From Flavobacterium anhuiense (GTDB lineage: Bacteria > Bacteroidota > Bacteroidia > Flavobacteriales > Flavobacteriaceae), in contig NZ_JUIV01000024.1 in assembly GCF_004151235.1 (NCBI RefSeq), positions 1-54,344 on the forward strand: a DNA stretch of 54,344 nt. Reading direction: 5' to 3'. Numbering within the stretch: position 1 is the first letter of the stretch; the number at the start of each line of letters is the position of its first letter. The notes under the pieces are model-generated. The model did not search any database, had not been told where the DNA came from, and saw only the letters and a program-made list of their open reading frames with translations. Made by a program: the position numbers and the translations under genes. Shown here piece by piece: positions 1 to 7,186 of the stretch.

Positions 1-33
1 ATGCCCCAAATAGTGTCTAACTTTTTGGGGCAT
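1..33. repeat. Short inverted repeat at window edge, possible IS end or terminator
   Basis: Perfect 10-bp arms ATGCCCCAAA and TTTGGGGCAT flank a 13-base loop containing TAGTGTCTAACTT. On the minus strand it reads CCCCAAAAAGTTAGACAC, which resembles the outer ends of some insertion sequences. No transposase is visible and the window starts here, so it may be the tip of an element lying to the left, or just a terminator hairpin for an upstream gene. Confidence 0.4.
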
Positions 34-68
34 GTTCATTAAGAATAGGCTTTTTCGGTTTTATAATT

Positions 69-190
69 TGGGCGTGACCCCGACCCATCGAGAGGGCAAA
101 TATACTTTACGCTTATGCGCCCTCTCGATGGGTCGGGGTCGGGCTATCCGCGCTACTTCGGTAGCATGCTCCTATCCCTCACGCAGTCTC
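69..190 (+). repeat. Structured intergenic element with long hairpin and UUCG tetraloop hairpin
   Basis: A 22-bp perfect inverted repeat (arms 76-97 and 119-140, 21-base loop) is followed by GGGCTATCCGC, a second hairpin GCTAC-TTCG-GTAGC (152-165) and CTCCTATCCCTCACGC (170-185). The layout GGGCGT, hairpin, GTCGGGCTATCCGC, hairpin, CTATCCCTCACGC matches from memory a non-coding element repeated in many Bacteroidota genomes. An open frame crosses it (32-247), but its peptide has no recognisable features and is probably not real. The element's function is unknown. Confidence 0.6.
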
Positions 191-211
191 GTTTCGCAAG
201 AAAGTTTCTCT

Positions 212-238
212 CCTGAAAGGTTTTCAAAACCTTGTAGG
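212..238. repeat. Degenerate copy of 27-bp palindromic repeat
   Basis: Begins CCTGAAAGGTTTT and ends AAAACCTTGTAGG. It is the same unit as the perfect palindrome at 299-325 with two base changes. It sits directly after the structured element at 69-190. Confidence 0.6.
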
Positions 239-298
239 TATATTTAGAAAGTTAAAACAAAGACGACTTTAGTTTTTTGATTCAAGCTCAGCTTCAAA

Positions 299-325
299 CC
301 TGCAAGGTTTTCAAAACCTTGCAGG
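299..325. repeat. 27-bp perfect palindromic repeat
   Basis: Arms CCTGCAAGGTTTT and AAAACCTTGCAGG surround a single C. Palindromes of this sequence are scattered between genes in flavobacteria (established from memory), much like REP elements. Here it lies upstream of the promoter of the 413-1027 gene. A role as terminator or REP-like mobile sequence is possible. Confidence 0.65.
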
Positions 326-363
326 AATCTATATTGTTATCGAAAATATTTTTCTTTTTTTAC

Positions 364-392
364 TTGCCAATTCAAAATAAATAATAACTTTG
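364..392 (+). promoter_or_regulatory. Bacteroidota-type promoter of the winged-helix operon
   Basis: TTG at 364-366 is followed after 18 bases by TAACTTTG at 385-392, fitting the TTG / TAnnTTTG consensus. Transcription would start near 398-400, which excludes the ATG at 395 and supports initiation at 413. The -7 box overlaps the operator-like palindrome at 387-403. Confidence 0.6.
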
Positions 393-408
393 TAATGCAA
401 AGTACTTT
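387..408. promoter_or_regulatory. Operator-like palindrome, copy 1
   Basis: ACTTTG-N5-CAAAGT (387-403) overlaps AAAGTACTTT (399-408). The same 22-bp arrangement with a different central N5 occurs at 1346-1367. It overlaps the -7 box of the promoter for 413-1322, where a bound repressor would block transcription. The likely ligand is the winged-helix protein encoded at 1032-1322 (inference). Confidence 0.55.
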
Positions 409-412
409 AATT

Positions 413-1027
413 ATGAATCAAAAGCACCAAGAAGATTTAGCACATATTCGTTCCATGATGGAGCGCTCTTCAAGATTTATATCGTTAAGCGGACTTTCAG
501 GAGTTTTCGCGGGTCTTTCGGCTTTAATTGGTGGAATTTATGTATACCAATTGTTCAAGGCAAATGGAATGGATTATTTGACCGACGAGCATAGATTATA
601 TTCTGCTAATTTAGTTTCAGAATTATTCTGGATAGGAATCGGAATTTTAGTTTGCGCATTTGCATTTGGAATCTTTTTCACTATTAGAAAAAGCCGAAAA
701 TACAATCTGCCAATTTGGACATCTGCTACAAAAAAAATGCTATTCAACTTAACAGTTCCTTTGTTTGTAGGAGGTGTATTCTGTCTAGCGATGATGTATC
801 ACGGTTACTTCGGATTGGTTGCGCCATCGACTTTGCTTTTTTATGGTTTAGCGCTTATTAATGCAGAAAAATATACTTTTTCTGATGTAAAATATTTAGG
901 TTTCTGCGAACTTTGTTTGGGATTAATTGCTCTTTTCTTTATTGGGTATGGATTGATTTTCTGGATTCTCGGATTCGGAATCCTGCATATCTTATACGGA
1001 TTAGTAATGTTCAAAAAATACAAATAA
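413..1027 (+). CDS. Multi-pass membrane protein of unknown function
   Basis: The protein (204 aa from ATG 413) begins MNQKHQEDLAHIRSMMERS, then has about five or six hydrophobic segments starting with LSGLSGVFAGLSALIGGIYV and ending near the C-terminus. I do not recognise a catalytic motif. A second ATG at 395 is in frame but lies at or before the predicted transcription start. It is followed 4 bases later by the winged-helix regulator gene, so the two are very likely co-transcribed. A membrane sensor or modulator working with that regulator is a guess from context only. Confidence 0.8.
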   Translation: MNQKHQEDLAHIRSMMERSSRFISLSGLSGVFAGLSALIGGIYVYQLFKANGMDYLTDEHRLYSANLVSELFWIGIGILVCAFAFGIFFTIRKSRKYNLPIWTSATKKMLFNLTVPLFVGGVFCLAMMYHGYFGLVAPSTLLFYGLALINAEKYTFSDVKYLGFCELCLGLIALFFIGYGLIFWILGFGILHILYGLVMFKKYK

Positions 1028-1031
1028 TTGA

Positions 1032-1322
1032 ATGGGAATTATTGACAAACTAAATAAAGATTTCGAAAGCCGTGTCAGACTGGGTATTATGTCCGTTCTG
1101 ATGGTTAACGACTGGGTAGATTTTACCGAGATGAAAACGCTTTTGAATATCACCGATGGTAATTTAGCGAGTCATTCTTCAGCATTGGAGAAATCTGAAT
1201 ATATCGAGATTAAGAAAGAATTTGTGGGCAAAAAGCCAAAAACATCTTATCAGGTAACACCGCTTGGCCGCGCGGCGTTTAAAGAGCACCTTTCTTACCT
1301 CGAAAAATTAATGAAATCTTAG
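1032..1322 (+). CDS. Winged-helix transcriptional regulator (MarR/ArsR-like, single domain)
   Basis: The 96-aa protein is one winged-helix domain. The helix-turn-helix region is DWVDFTEMKTLLNITDGNLA (about 28-47) and the beta-wing is about 58-77 (EIKKEFVGKKPKTSYQVT), followed by LGRAAFKEHL. This matches the compact 'winged helix DNA-binding' family common in Bacteroidota next to membrane-protein genes. It is the second gene of a predicted operon. Identical operator-like palindromes lie before the operon and before the downstream gene at 1382, suggesting autoregulation and control of both membrane proteins (inference). Confidence 0.9.
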   Translation: MGIIDKLNKDFESRVRLGIMSVLMVNDWVDFTEMKTLLNITDGNLASHSSALEKSEYIEIKKEFVGKKPKTSYQVTPLGRAAFKEHLSYLEKLMKS

Positions 1323-1345
1323 AAACTAAAATTTTTTACCTAAAA

Positions 1346-1367
1346 ACTTTGAATTACAAAGTACTTT
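1346..1367. promoter_or_regulatory. Operator-like palindrome, copy 2
   Basis: ACTTTG-N5-CAAAGTACTTT, identical to copy 1 at 387-408 outside the central five bases. It lies in the 59-base gap between the regulator gene and the DUF4173-like gene. Its AAACTTTG is a one-mismatch version of the TAnnTTTG -7 box, so it may overlap an internal promoter. Confidence 0.55.
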
Positions 1368-1381
1368 TAAAAACTAAAATC

Positions 1382-2770
1382 ATGAAAAAACATCAAATTA
1401 TCTTCGCATGTACAGCGGTTTTCATACTGCTTTTTTACAACGAATCTGTTGGAATCAATATTTCTATTTTTGGCGTTTTGCTAACGCTATTAATTAGTTA
1501 TTTCTTTCAAGAAAAGTTAGTCGACAGATCACATCTTATTTTAGTAATGACTTCTATTTTGTCATGTTTTGCCTTTGCGTGGTATGGAGATGCGGCATCG
1601 TTTTTTGCCTTGGCCTTATCAATTTTGTTTTTACAATTTAAAACACAAGATGGCGAACTCAAAACGATTCAAATTTTTCCATTAATAATTTTAAACGGAT
1701 TTACATCAGTAGGACGTATTTTTCTTTTCAGCCAATGGCTTCCAGAAAGAAAAATTCATAACGATTTTGCTAAAAAATTAGTAGCGTTTGTTGTTATTCC
1801 AATCATTTTTCTTGGATTATTTTTTATCGTTTACTCTTTCGGAAGCGATCATTTCTCTTCACTATTTACAGACTATGAATTGGATATTAATCTGCCTCAA
1901 TTAATTGCGATGTGCATTTTAGGCTTTTATATTTCATTCAGTTTTTGGAATTATTGGGTTCCAGATACTTGTTACGAATTCAATCCAAAGCTGAATAATG
2001 ATTTCAGTGCTATTTCTGAAGTCAAAGACCAAAGCACTTTTTCTTTTCTTGATTTAGACTTCGAAAGAAAAAGTGGAGAAATCACATTGTTTCTCTTGAA
2101 TATTATGCTTTTAGTTTTTATAGGAACTTACAATTATGAGCAATTCTTCGAAGTTGTAGAAAAAACAAACTTAAGCGCAGATACCCACGAACGCGTAAAT
2201 GCTGTAATTTTTTCTATCCTTATGGCTGTTGGAGTAATCTTGTTTTATTTTAAAGGCGGATTTAATTTTGATGAAAAAGCCAAATCTTTAAAGAACTTAG
2301 CAAAAGTTTGGCTTGTACTAAACGTCATTTTAATTGTAAGTGCCATGATTAAGAATACAGAATATGTTTCTTTTTATGGTTTAACCTATAAACGTCTTGG
2401 AGTTTATGCTTTTTTAATCTTAGCTATTATCGGATTGGTAGTTTCATTTCAGAAAATCAGAAAACAAAAAACTAATGCTTATCTTTTCAATCAGATGGTT
2501 TGGTATTTCTACGGAACGATTCTTTTGTGCAGTTACATAAATTGGGGAAGTCTTGTTACCAATTATAATATTTCAGTAAACAAAGGAGTAGAGCCAGTTT
2601 TTTTAAGCGGTTTGAATTTCAATGATGATGTCCGTCGCGAATATTTGCAAAAGAATAATCTGGATGGAAAATATGCAGAAGCAGTAAGAGAAGAATTGAT
2701 TTCGAATTATCAAAACTCAAGCTTTTTGTCTAAAGCTTTATATTATGAGTTTTTGGATAAAAGGAAATAA
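1382..2770 (+). CDS. DUF4173-like polytopic membrane protein
   Basis: A 462-aa protein beginning MKKHQIIFACTAVFILLFYN with roughly ten to twelve hydrophobic helices. The C-terminal half has SFYGLTYKRLGVYAFLILA, which resembles the 'YGLT..RL' signature I associate with DUF4173; this assignment is from memory. The frame also opens at a TTG (1349), but that lies inside the operator-like site at 1346-1367, so ATG 1382 is preferred. Function unknown. It probably belongs to the regulon of the adjacent winged-helix protein. A bidirectional terminator follows. Confidence 0.8.
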   Translation: MKKHQIIFACTAVFILLFYNESVGINISIFGVLLTLLISYFFQEKLVDRSHLILVMTSILSCFAFAWYGDAASFFALALSILFLQFKTQDGELKTIQIFPLIILNGFTSVGRIFLFSQWLPERKIHNDFAKKLVAFVVIPIIFLGLFFIVYSFGSDHFSSLFTDYELDINLPQLIAMCILGFYISFSFWNYWVPDTCYEFNPKLNNDFSAISEVKDQSTFSFLDLDFERKSGEITLFLLNIMLLVFIGTYNYEQFFEVVEKTNLSADTHERVNAVIFSILMAVGVILFYFKGGFNFDEKAKSLKNLAKVWLVLNVILIVSAMIKNTEYVSFYGLTYKRLGVYAFLILAIIGLVVSFQKIRKQKTNAYLFNQMVWYFYGTILLCSYINWGSLVTNYNISVNKGVEPVFLSGLNFNDDVRREYLQKNNLDGKYAEAVREELISNYQNSSFLSKALYYEFLDKRK

Positions 2771-2775
2771 AATGA

Positions 2776-2804
2776 AAAATCCCATTCGTTCAGAATGGGA
2801 TTTT
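2776..2804. terminator. Bidirectional terminator between converging genes
   Basis: AAAATCCCATTC (2776-2787) pairs with GAATGGGATTTT (2793-2804) around a 5-base loop, with A-rich and T-rich flanks suited to both strands. It ends three bases before the rluF stop codon. Confidence 0.85.
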
Positions 2805-2806
2805 CT

Positions 2807-3646
2807 TTATTTATTATCTCCTCTTTTTTTAAATCGAGGATCATGTTTTGAAACAAATGTTTTTCTTCTGGTTGGAGCTGAAGCTGAATTGGAACTTGAG
2901 CTTTCAACTTTAGGAAAACTTGCTTCTTCCGTTTTACTCGAAGGTTCAATTAACTGATTTAATTCTTTAATTTCAGCATCTGTTAAATCTCTGTATCTTC
3001 CAACTGGAACATCCAACGAAATATTGATAATTCGAATACGTTTTAAGGCCGTAACTTCGTAACCCAAGTATTCAGACATTCTTCTAATCTGACGGTTTAA
3101 TCCCTGCGTTAAAATGATTTTAAAAGTGTATTTGCTAATTTGCTCTACTTTACATTTTTTAGTAACCGTATCTAAAATCGGAACGCCATTTCCCATTCGC
3201 TGAATAAAACGTTCAGTAATAGGTTTGTTTACTGTAACCGTATATTCTTTTTCGTGGTTATTTCTGGCACGAAGAATCTTGTTTACAATATCACCATCAT
3301 TGGTCATAAAAATCAAGCCTTCACTGGCTTTATCCAGTCGTCCAATCGGGAAAATTCGTTTAGGATAATTAATATAATCAACAATATTATTTTTTACTTC
3401 AAGATTGGTCGTGCATTCAATTCCGACAGGTTTATTGAATGCCAAATAGATCATTTTTTCGTTTTTCTCAACGATTAATTTTCCGTCAACGCGCACTTCA
3501 TCCTCTGGCGAAACTTTCGTTCCCATTTCCGGCACAGCACCATTTATTGTTACGCGTCCTTCTTCAATTAATTTATCAGCTTCACGACGAGAACAAAAGC
3601 CCGTTTCGGCAATAAATTTATTAAGACGTTTAAGATTTTCTTCCAT
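2807..3646 (-). CDS. rluF: 23S rRNA pseudouridine synthase, RluF-like
   Basis: The 279-aa protein has an N-terminal S4 RNA-binding domain (LNKFIAETGFCSRREADKLI, about 7-26) and an RsuA/RluB/E/F-type catalytic domain. The catalytic motif GRLDKASEGLIFMTNDGD contains the aspartate that attacks the target uridine. GLNRQIRRMSEYLGYEV is typical of the RluF branch, which modifies U2604 of E. coli 23S rRNA. The C-terminal 40 residues are a Ser/Lys/Arg-rich tail. The gene is monocistronic, with no close upstream partner. Confidence 0.9.
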   Translation of the reverse strand: MEENLKRLNKFIAETGFCSRREADKLIEEGRVTINGAVPEMGTKVSPEDEVRVDGKLIVEKNEKMIYLAFNKPVGIECTTNLEVKNNIVDYINYPKRIFPIGRLDKASEGLIFMTNDGDIVNKILRARNNHEKEYTVTVNKPITERFIQRMGNGVPILDTVTKKCKVEQISKYTFKIILTQGLNRQIRRMSEYLGYEVTALKRIRIINISLDVPVGRYRDLTDAEIKELNQLIEPSSKTEEASFPKVESSSSNSASAPTRRKTFVSKHDPRFKKRGDNK

Positions 3647-3708
3647 ACTGCAAAAGTAGGCAAAAGTTTAGACATCTTAGAATTTTAGGTTTTAGAAAAA
3701 AAACTTAG

Positions 3709-3726
3709 TCCCGATAGCTATCGGGA
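3709..3726. repeat. 18-bp perfect palindrome
   Basis: TCCCGATAGCTATCGGGA is self-complementary along its full length. It lies in the gap between the ABM-domain gene and rluF, both on the minus strand, and could form a hairpin terminator or be a dispersed palindrome. The terminator at 5177-5199 shares the TCCCGAT/ATCGGGA arms. Confidence 0.55.
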
Positions 3727-3753
3727 TAGCAACTTAGAATCTCAACATCTTTT

Positions 3754-4101
3754 TTACGAATCATGAAAAATGGAACTGTCTTCTGGAGTTTCTTTTCTAT
3801 CGAACATTCCATAATCACGAACTACAGATGCAATTCGTAAATGATAATCTTTAAAAACTTCATTTCGGCCTTTGGCTTGTGCGGCGCGATGCATTTCAAT
3901 ATTTCGCCATTGCTGAATACTTTCTTCATCTCGCCAAAAAGACAAAGACAAAACTTTTGAAGGATCGGAAAAACTTTGAAATCGTTCTATCGAAATAAAT
4001 CCTTCAATATTATCTAATTCCGGACGCAGACTCGCGGCGATATCCAGATATTCTTCTTTTTTTTCTTCATTAGGAATCACTTCAAAAATTACAGCAATCA
4101 T
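3754..4101 (-). CDS. Antibiotic biosynthesis monooxygenase (ABM) domain protein
   Basis: A 115-aa protein with the dimeric ferredoxin-like ABM fold: MIAVIFEVIPNEEKKEEYLD, then GFISIERFQSFSDPSKVLSLSFWRDEESIQQWR. Members of this family bind small aromatics or haem, or act as cofactor-free mono-oxygenases, but many are uncharacterised. No haem-degradase (IsdG) signature is evident. The start ATG at 4101 places the first beta-strand at the N-terminus as in relatives. The substrate cannot be inferred from its neighbours. Confidence 0.85.
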   Translation of the reverse strand: MIAVIFEVIPNEEKKEEYLDIAASLRPELDNIEGFISIERFQSFSDPSKVLSLSFWRDEESIQQWRNIEMHRAAQAKGRNEVFKDYHLRIASVVRDYGMFDRKETPEDSSIFHDS

Positions 4102-4110
4102 CTTTTCTAG

Positions 4111-4142
4111 AATTATGAATTATAAGTTATGAATTATGAGTT
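4111..4142. repeat. AT-rich dispersed intergenic repeat, copy 1
   Basis: Reads AATTATGAATTATAAGTTAT followed by GAATTATGAGTT. Nearly the reverse complement of this occurs at 32114-32148, also between genes. Sequences of this type are frequent between flavobacterial genes (from memory). No coding potential. Confidence 0.5.
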
Positions 4143-4175
4143 GAAGCAGAAAACCTTTGCACTTTTGAGCCTTTG

Positions 4176-5033
4176 TCACTTTGAGCCTTCAAACAAAAAC
4201 TCAATCACTTTATTGTACAATTCATCATCATGCATTCCGTGACCTAAACCGCTGGTTTCAATAAATTGACTATTTTTCCAGCCTTGAGCTATTTTTTTTC
4301 CTTCTGCAAAAGCAACAATTTTGTCTGCCGTATCATGAGCAATGAAACCGGGAATTGTAATTTCTGATGCAAATTTTTGACCTGAAAAGTCTTCTAGCTT
4401 AAAGTTGAAACGGTTTATGAATTTACTTTCCAAAAGAGGCAACATTCTTCTATTCAAACTAAGCATCGAAATATAATTGTCAATCAAAGTTTTTAAATCT
4501 GAAGGAGCGCCAAGAATAACCATTTTGTTGATGCTCGTATTCGGAAACAAATATTGATGGTAAATGCATGCAGCACCACCAATAGAATGTCCAATGATAA
4601 TTTCGGGCTGATATTTTTCTACCGCTTTATTTATGAATTCAGCATAAAGCGGAACATTAAATTCTTTTCCGCTGCTTTGCCCGTGTGCGGGTGCATCAAT
4701 AGCTATAATGGTACTTCCAGATTTTTGAAGATGTGGTAAAGTTTTTTTCCAGCGAGCAGCATTGCTTTCCCAGCCGTGAACTAGTAGAATTTTGGTTTCA
4801 TTTCCTTTCCAGACGTAGGTTTGGAAATGATGTTCGTTATGATGAAATATTTCTGTTTCTGTATGTCGCAAAACTTTTGGAAGTTCTTCTTTTTTTAATC
4901 GGCCAATTCGTGGTTGGCTGAAAAGTGCATACGAAAGTTCTGTAGCTTTCTGAGGACGAACGTAACTCAAAAAATTAATATAAGATCCAACTGATTTTAA
5001 AGTAATAAAACGAATGCCTTTTTTAATTCCCAA
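4176..5033 (-). CDS. Alpha/beta hydrolase
   Basis: A 285-aa alpha/beta-hydrolase: oxyanion-hole strand LLVHGWESNAARW, then AIDAPAHGQSSG, and nucleophile elbow GHSIGG with the catalytic serine. The acid is probably in IAHDTADKIV and the catalytic histidine in SGLGHGMHDD. Cytosolic, with no signal peptide; likely an esterase-type enzyme of unknown substrate. The frame has an in-frame TAA two codons upstream and no ATG before the conserved domain, so translation appears to start at TTG (5031-5033). It is separated from neighbours by repeat-rich gaps. Confidence 0.88.
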   Translation of the reverse strand: MGIKKGIRFITLKSVGSYINFLSYVRPQKATELSYALFSQPRIGRLKKEELPKVLRHTETEIFHHNEHHFQTYVWKGNETKILLVHGWESNAARWKKTLPHLQKSGSTIIAIDAPAHGQSSGKEFNVPLYAEFINKAVEKYQPEIIIGHSIGGAACIYHQYLFPNTSINKMVILGAPSDLKTLIDNYISMLSLNRRMLPLLESKFINRFNFKLEDFSGQKFASEITIPGFIAHDTADKIVAFAEGKKIAQGWKNSQFIETSGLGHGMHDDELYNKVIEFLFEGSK

Positions 5034-5069
5034 AACTTAATTTTTTTTCTAAAGGTAAAAAAAAAGTCT

Positions 5070-5157
5070 GCCACGAATTACACAAATTAGCACGAATTTT
5101 TTATTCACATTATTATAGGCAAAAAAATAATTAGTGAAAATTTGTGTAATTCGTGGC
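5070..5157. repeat. Palindromic GCCAC...GTGGC intergenic element, copy A
   Basis: Starts GCCACGAATTACACAAATT and ends AATTTGTGTAATTCGTGGC, with imperfect self-complementary interior. Two relatives with the CACAGATT variant occur at 22607-22681 and 24638-24709. The ends can fold into a long hairpin. Similar sequences are widespread between flavobacterial genes (from memory). Confidence 0.65.
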
Positions 5158-5170
5158 TAAAATAAATGCA

Positions 5171-5199
5171 AAAAAAAAGTCCCGATTTAATCGGGACTT
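5171..5199 (-). terminator. Intrinsic terminator of the Nif3/zinc-ribbon operon
   Basis: On the minus strand AAGTCCCGATT pairs with AATCGGGACTT (5177-5199) around a single base loop centre, followed by a run of T. It lies six bases after the stop codon of the 5205-5984 gene. Confidence 0.85.
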
Positions 5200-5204
5200 G
5201 ATAT

Positions 5205-5984
5205 TTAGAATTTTGCGAACAATTGTTCCATTTTTTCTTTTTCTTCTTCAGCTAGTTGAGTGTCAACTAAGATTCTTCCAGAGTGCTCATCAGTGATGAT
5301 TTTCTTTCTTGAAGCAATTTCTACCTGAGTTTGAGGTGGAATTGTAAAGAAAGATCCAGCAGAAGCTCCTCTTTCGATAGAAACTACAGCCAATCCGTTA
5401 CGAACACTGCTTCTGATTCTGTTGTAAGCTGCTAATAATCTATCTTCGATTTGTGCAGCATATTCAGCAGATTTCTCAGTTAAGAAAGTTTCTTCTTTCT
5501 GAGTCTCAGCCATAATAGCGTCCAATTCAGATTTTTTATGTTTTAAATGAGAGCTTTTAGCATCAAGTTTTTCTTTTAAGTTAGAAATAACTTCTTTTTT
5601 GTGCTCGATAGAAGCTTTCATTTCTTTGATTTGCTTTTCAGCCAATTGAATTTCTAATTCTTGAAATTCAACTTCTTTTGTCAAAGAATTAAATTCTCTG
5701 TTGTTACGTACTGATTCTTGTTGTTTAGTGTACTTTTTAATAACCTCTTTATGCTCCTCAATAGCAATTTTCTTTGCTTTGATTTGCTCCTCAATCACTT
5801 CAAGTTCACCTTTCAGTTTCTCTGAACGAGTGCTCAAACCTGCAACTTCATCTTCTAAATCTTCAACCTCTAAAGGAAGTTCTCCTCTAACGTTTCTGAT
5901 TTCGTCAATTCTAGAGTCAATAAGCTGTAAATCGTATATTGCTCTTAACTTGTCCTCAACACTTAATTCTTTCGTATTCGTCAT
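5205..5984 (-). CDS. Coiled-coil C4-type zinc-ribbon family protein lacking the cysteines
   Basis: A 259-aa protein of the DUF164/zf-RING_7 family: a long antiparallel coiled coil (about 10-180), then a C-terminal ribbon domain. In relatives the ribbon carries two CxxC pairs around IPPQ and GRIL. Here the corresponding stretches read GASAGSFFTIPPQ and DEHSGRILVD, with no cysteine at any of the four positions, so zinc is probably not bound. It is the second gene of an operon three bases after nif3, an association conserved in Bacteroidota. Likely a nucleic-acid- or partner-binding scaffold; exact role unknown. Confidence 0.88.
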   Translation of the reverse strand: MTNTKELSVEDKLRAIYDLQLIDSRIDEIRNVRGELPLEVEDLEDEVAGLSTRSEKLKGELEVIEEQIKAKKIAIEEHKEVIKKYTKQQESVRNNREFNSLTKEVEFQELEIQLAEKQIKEMKASIEHKKEVISNLKEKLDAKSSHLKHKKSELDAIMAETQKEETFLTEKSAEYAAQIEDRLLAAYNRIRSSVRNGLAVVSIERGASAGSFFTIPPQTQVEIASRKKIITDEHSGRILVDTQLAEEEKEKMEQLFAKF

Positions 5985-5987
5985 ATT

Positions 5988-7082
5988 TTATAAGTACTTA
6001 ACTGGATTTGTATTTTCTTCCGATAAAATGATTGCAAAATTAAGAATTTTTTTTCGAAGATAATCAACAATATAATTTTTTGTATAGCGTTCGCTCTCAA
6101 AATGACCAATATCTGCCAAAAGTAACTTGTTTTCAGCTTCATAAAACTGATGATACTTCAAATCTGCAGTCAAAAAAGCATCGGCTCCAGCACTTATCGC
6201 ATTTTTGATTGCAAAACTTCCAGAGCCTCCTAATACTGCTACTTTTTTTATTTTTTTTCCTAAAAAAGCAGAATGACGAATTCCGTCGGCAATCATTTTT
6301 TCTTTTACGAAATAAAGAAAATCTTTTTCATCCATTTCGGTTTCAAATTCGCCAACCATTCCTAAACCAATATTTTGATGAGAATTTTCGAGATTGTAAA
6401 TTTCATAAGCGACTTCTTCGTAGATATGATTTGCAAAAAGTGCTTTTAAAATGCGGGATTGAAGATGTTTTTCAAAAACTACTTCAATTTTGATTTCTTC
6501 ACCTGTGTGCAGTTTTCCTTTTTCTCCAAGTACTGGATTGCTGTCTTCGTTTCCTTGAAAAGTAAAAAAGCCTTGAGTGTTAAAACTGCAATTGTCATAG
6601 TTGCCAATTTTTCCTGCGCCTGCTTCAAATAAGGCATTTCGAACTTTATCGGCATTATCTGGAACGGTAAAAGTGACTAATTTTTGAATGAAATTTTGTT
6701 TCGGAATCAAAACTTTGGTATTTGTCAATCCTAAAGCATCACAGAAAATTTTATTCACGCCTTGCGAATGATTATCAAGCGCTGTATGAACTGCATAAAT
6801 AGCAATGTCATTTTTAATTGCTTTTAAAATAGTGCGTTCAACATAATTTTTGCCTGTAATTTTTTTAATTCCAGAAAATAATATCGGGTGAAAACAAACT
6901 ACCAAATTGCAGTTTTTAGCAACTGCTTCATCAATTACATTTTCTAGCGCATCATGGCAGACTAAAACACCAGAACATTCAGTTTCGGAATCTCCAACTA
7001 AAAGCCCAACATTGTCAAAATCTTCGGCATAAGCTAAAGGAGCCATTTCTTCAAGAACCGATATAATATTTTTGATTTTCAT
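5988..7082 (-). CDS. Nif3-like dinuclear metal-centre hexameric protein
   Basis: The 364-aa protein is of the Nif3/YbgI family. The N-terminal part has VGDSETECSGVLVCHDAL and a metal-binding histidine in VVCFHPILFSG. The C-terminal part has LTADLKYHQF and LADIGHFESE, supplying the remaining metal ligands. A middle insertion (about 130-240) is the PII-like domain found in the longer bacterial members. The protein forms toroidal hexamers with a two-metal site; a GTP-cyclohydrolase-I-like function has been proposed but is unproven. It is the first gene of the operon with the zinc-ribbon-like protein and diverges from the toxin-antitoxin pair. Confidence 0.92.
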   Translation of the reverse strand: MKIKNIISVLEEMAPLAYAEDFDNVGLLVGDSETECSGVLVCHDALENVIDEAVAKNCNLVVCFHPILFSGIKKITGKNYVERTILKAIKNDIAIYAVHTALDNHSQGVNKIFCDALGLTNTKVLIPKQNFIQKLVTFTVPDNADKVRNALFEAGAGKIGNYDNCSFNTQGFFTFQGNEDSNPVLGEKGKLHTGEEIKIEVVFEKHLQSRILKALFANHIYEEVAYEIYNLENSHQNIGLGMVGEFETEMDEKDFLYFVKEKMIADGIRHSAFLGKKIKKVAVLGGSGSFAIKNAISAGADAFLTADLKYHQFYEAENKLLLADIGHFESERYTKNYIVDYLRKKILNFAIILSEENTNPVKYL

Positions 7083-7141
7083 TTTGTGTTTTTCAAATTT
7101 TTATGAGTACAAATTGTTTGCATTAAATGTAAAAAAGTTTA

Positions 7142-7166
7142 TACTAGCACAAATTTAGTACATTTG
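7142..7166 (+). promoter_or_regulatory. Promoter and operator-like repeat of the toxin-antitoxin operon
   Basis: TACATTTG (7159-7166) fits the -7 consensus TAnnTTTG, 20 bases before the antitoxin ATG. It is partly covered by an inverted repeat TACTA (7142-7146) / TAGTA (7156-7160), plausible for autorepression. On the minus strand TAAATTTG (7150-7157) also fits, so nif3 may be transcribed divergently from an abutting promoter. Confidence 0.5.
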
Positions 7167-7186
7167 TAATATAAAATTTATAAGTT

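Noticed and set aside
32..247. Open frame of 71 codons at the left end
   Set aside because: It lies across the structured repeat and one 27-bp palindrome, has no protein features, and its composition follows the hairpins.
395..412. Upstream ATG giving a six-residue extension to the first membrane protein
   Set aside because: It lies at or before the predicted transcription start and inside the operator-like motif.
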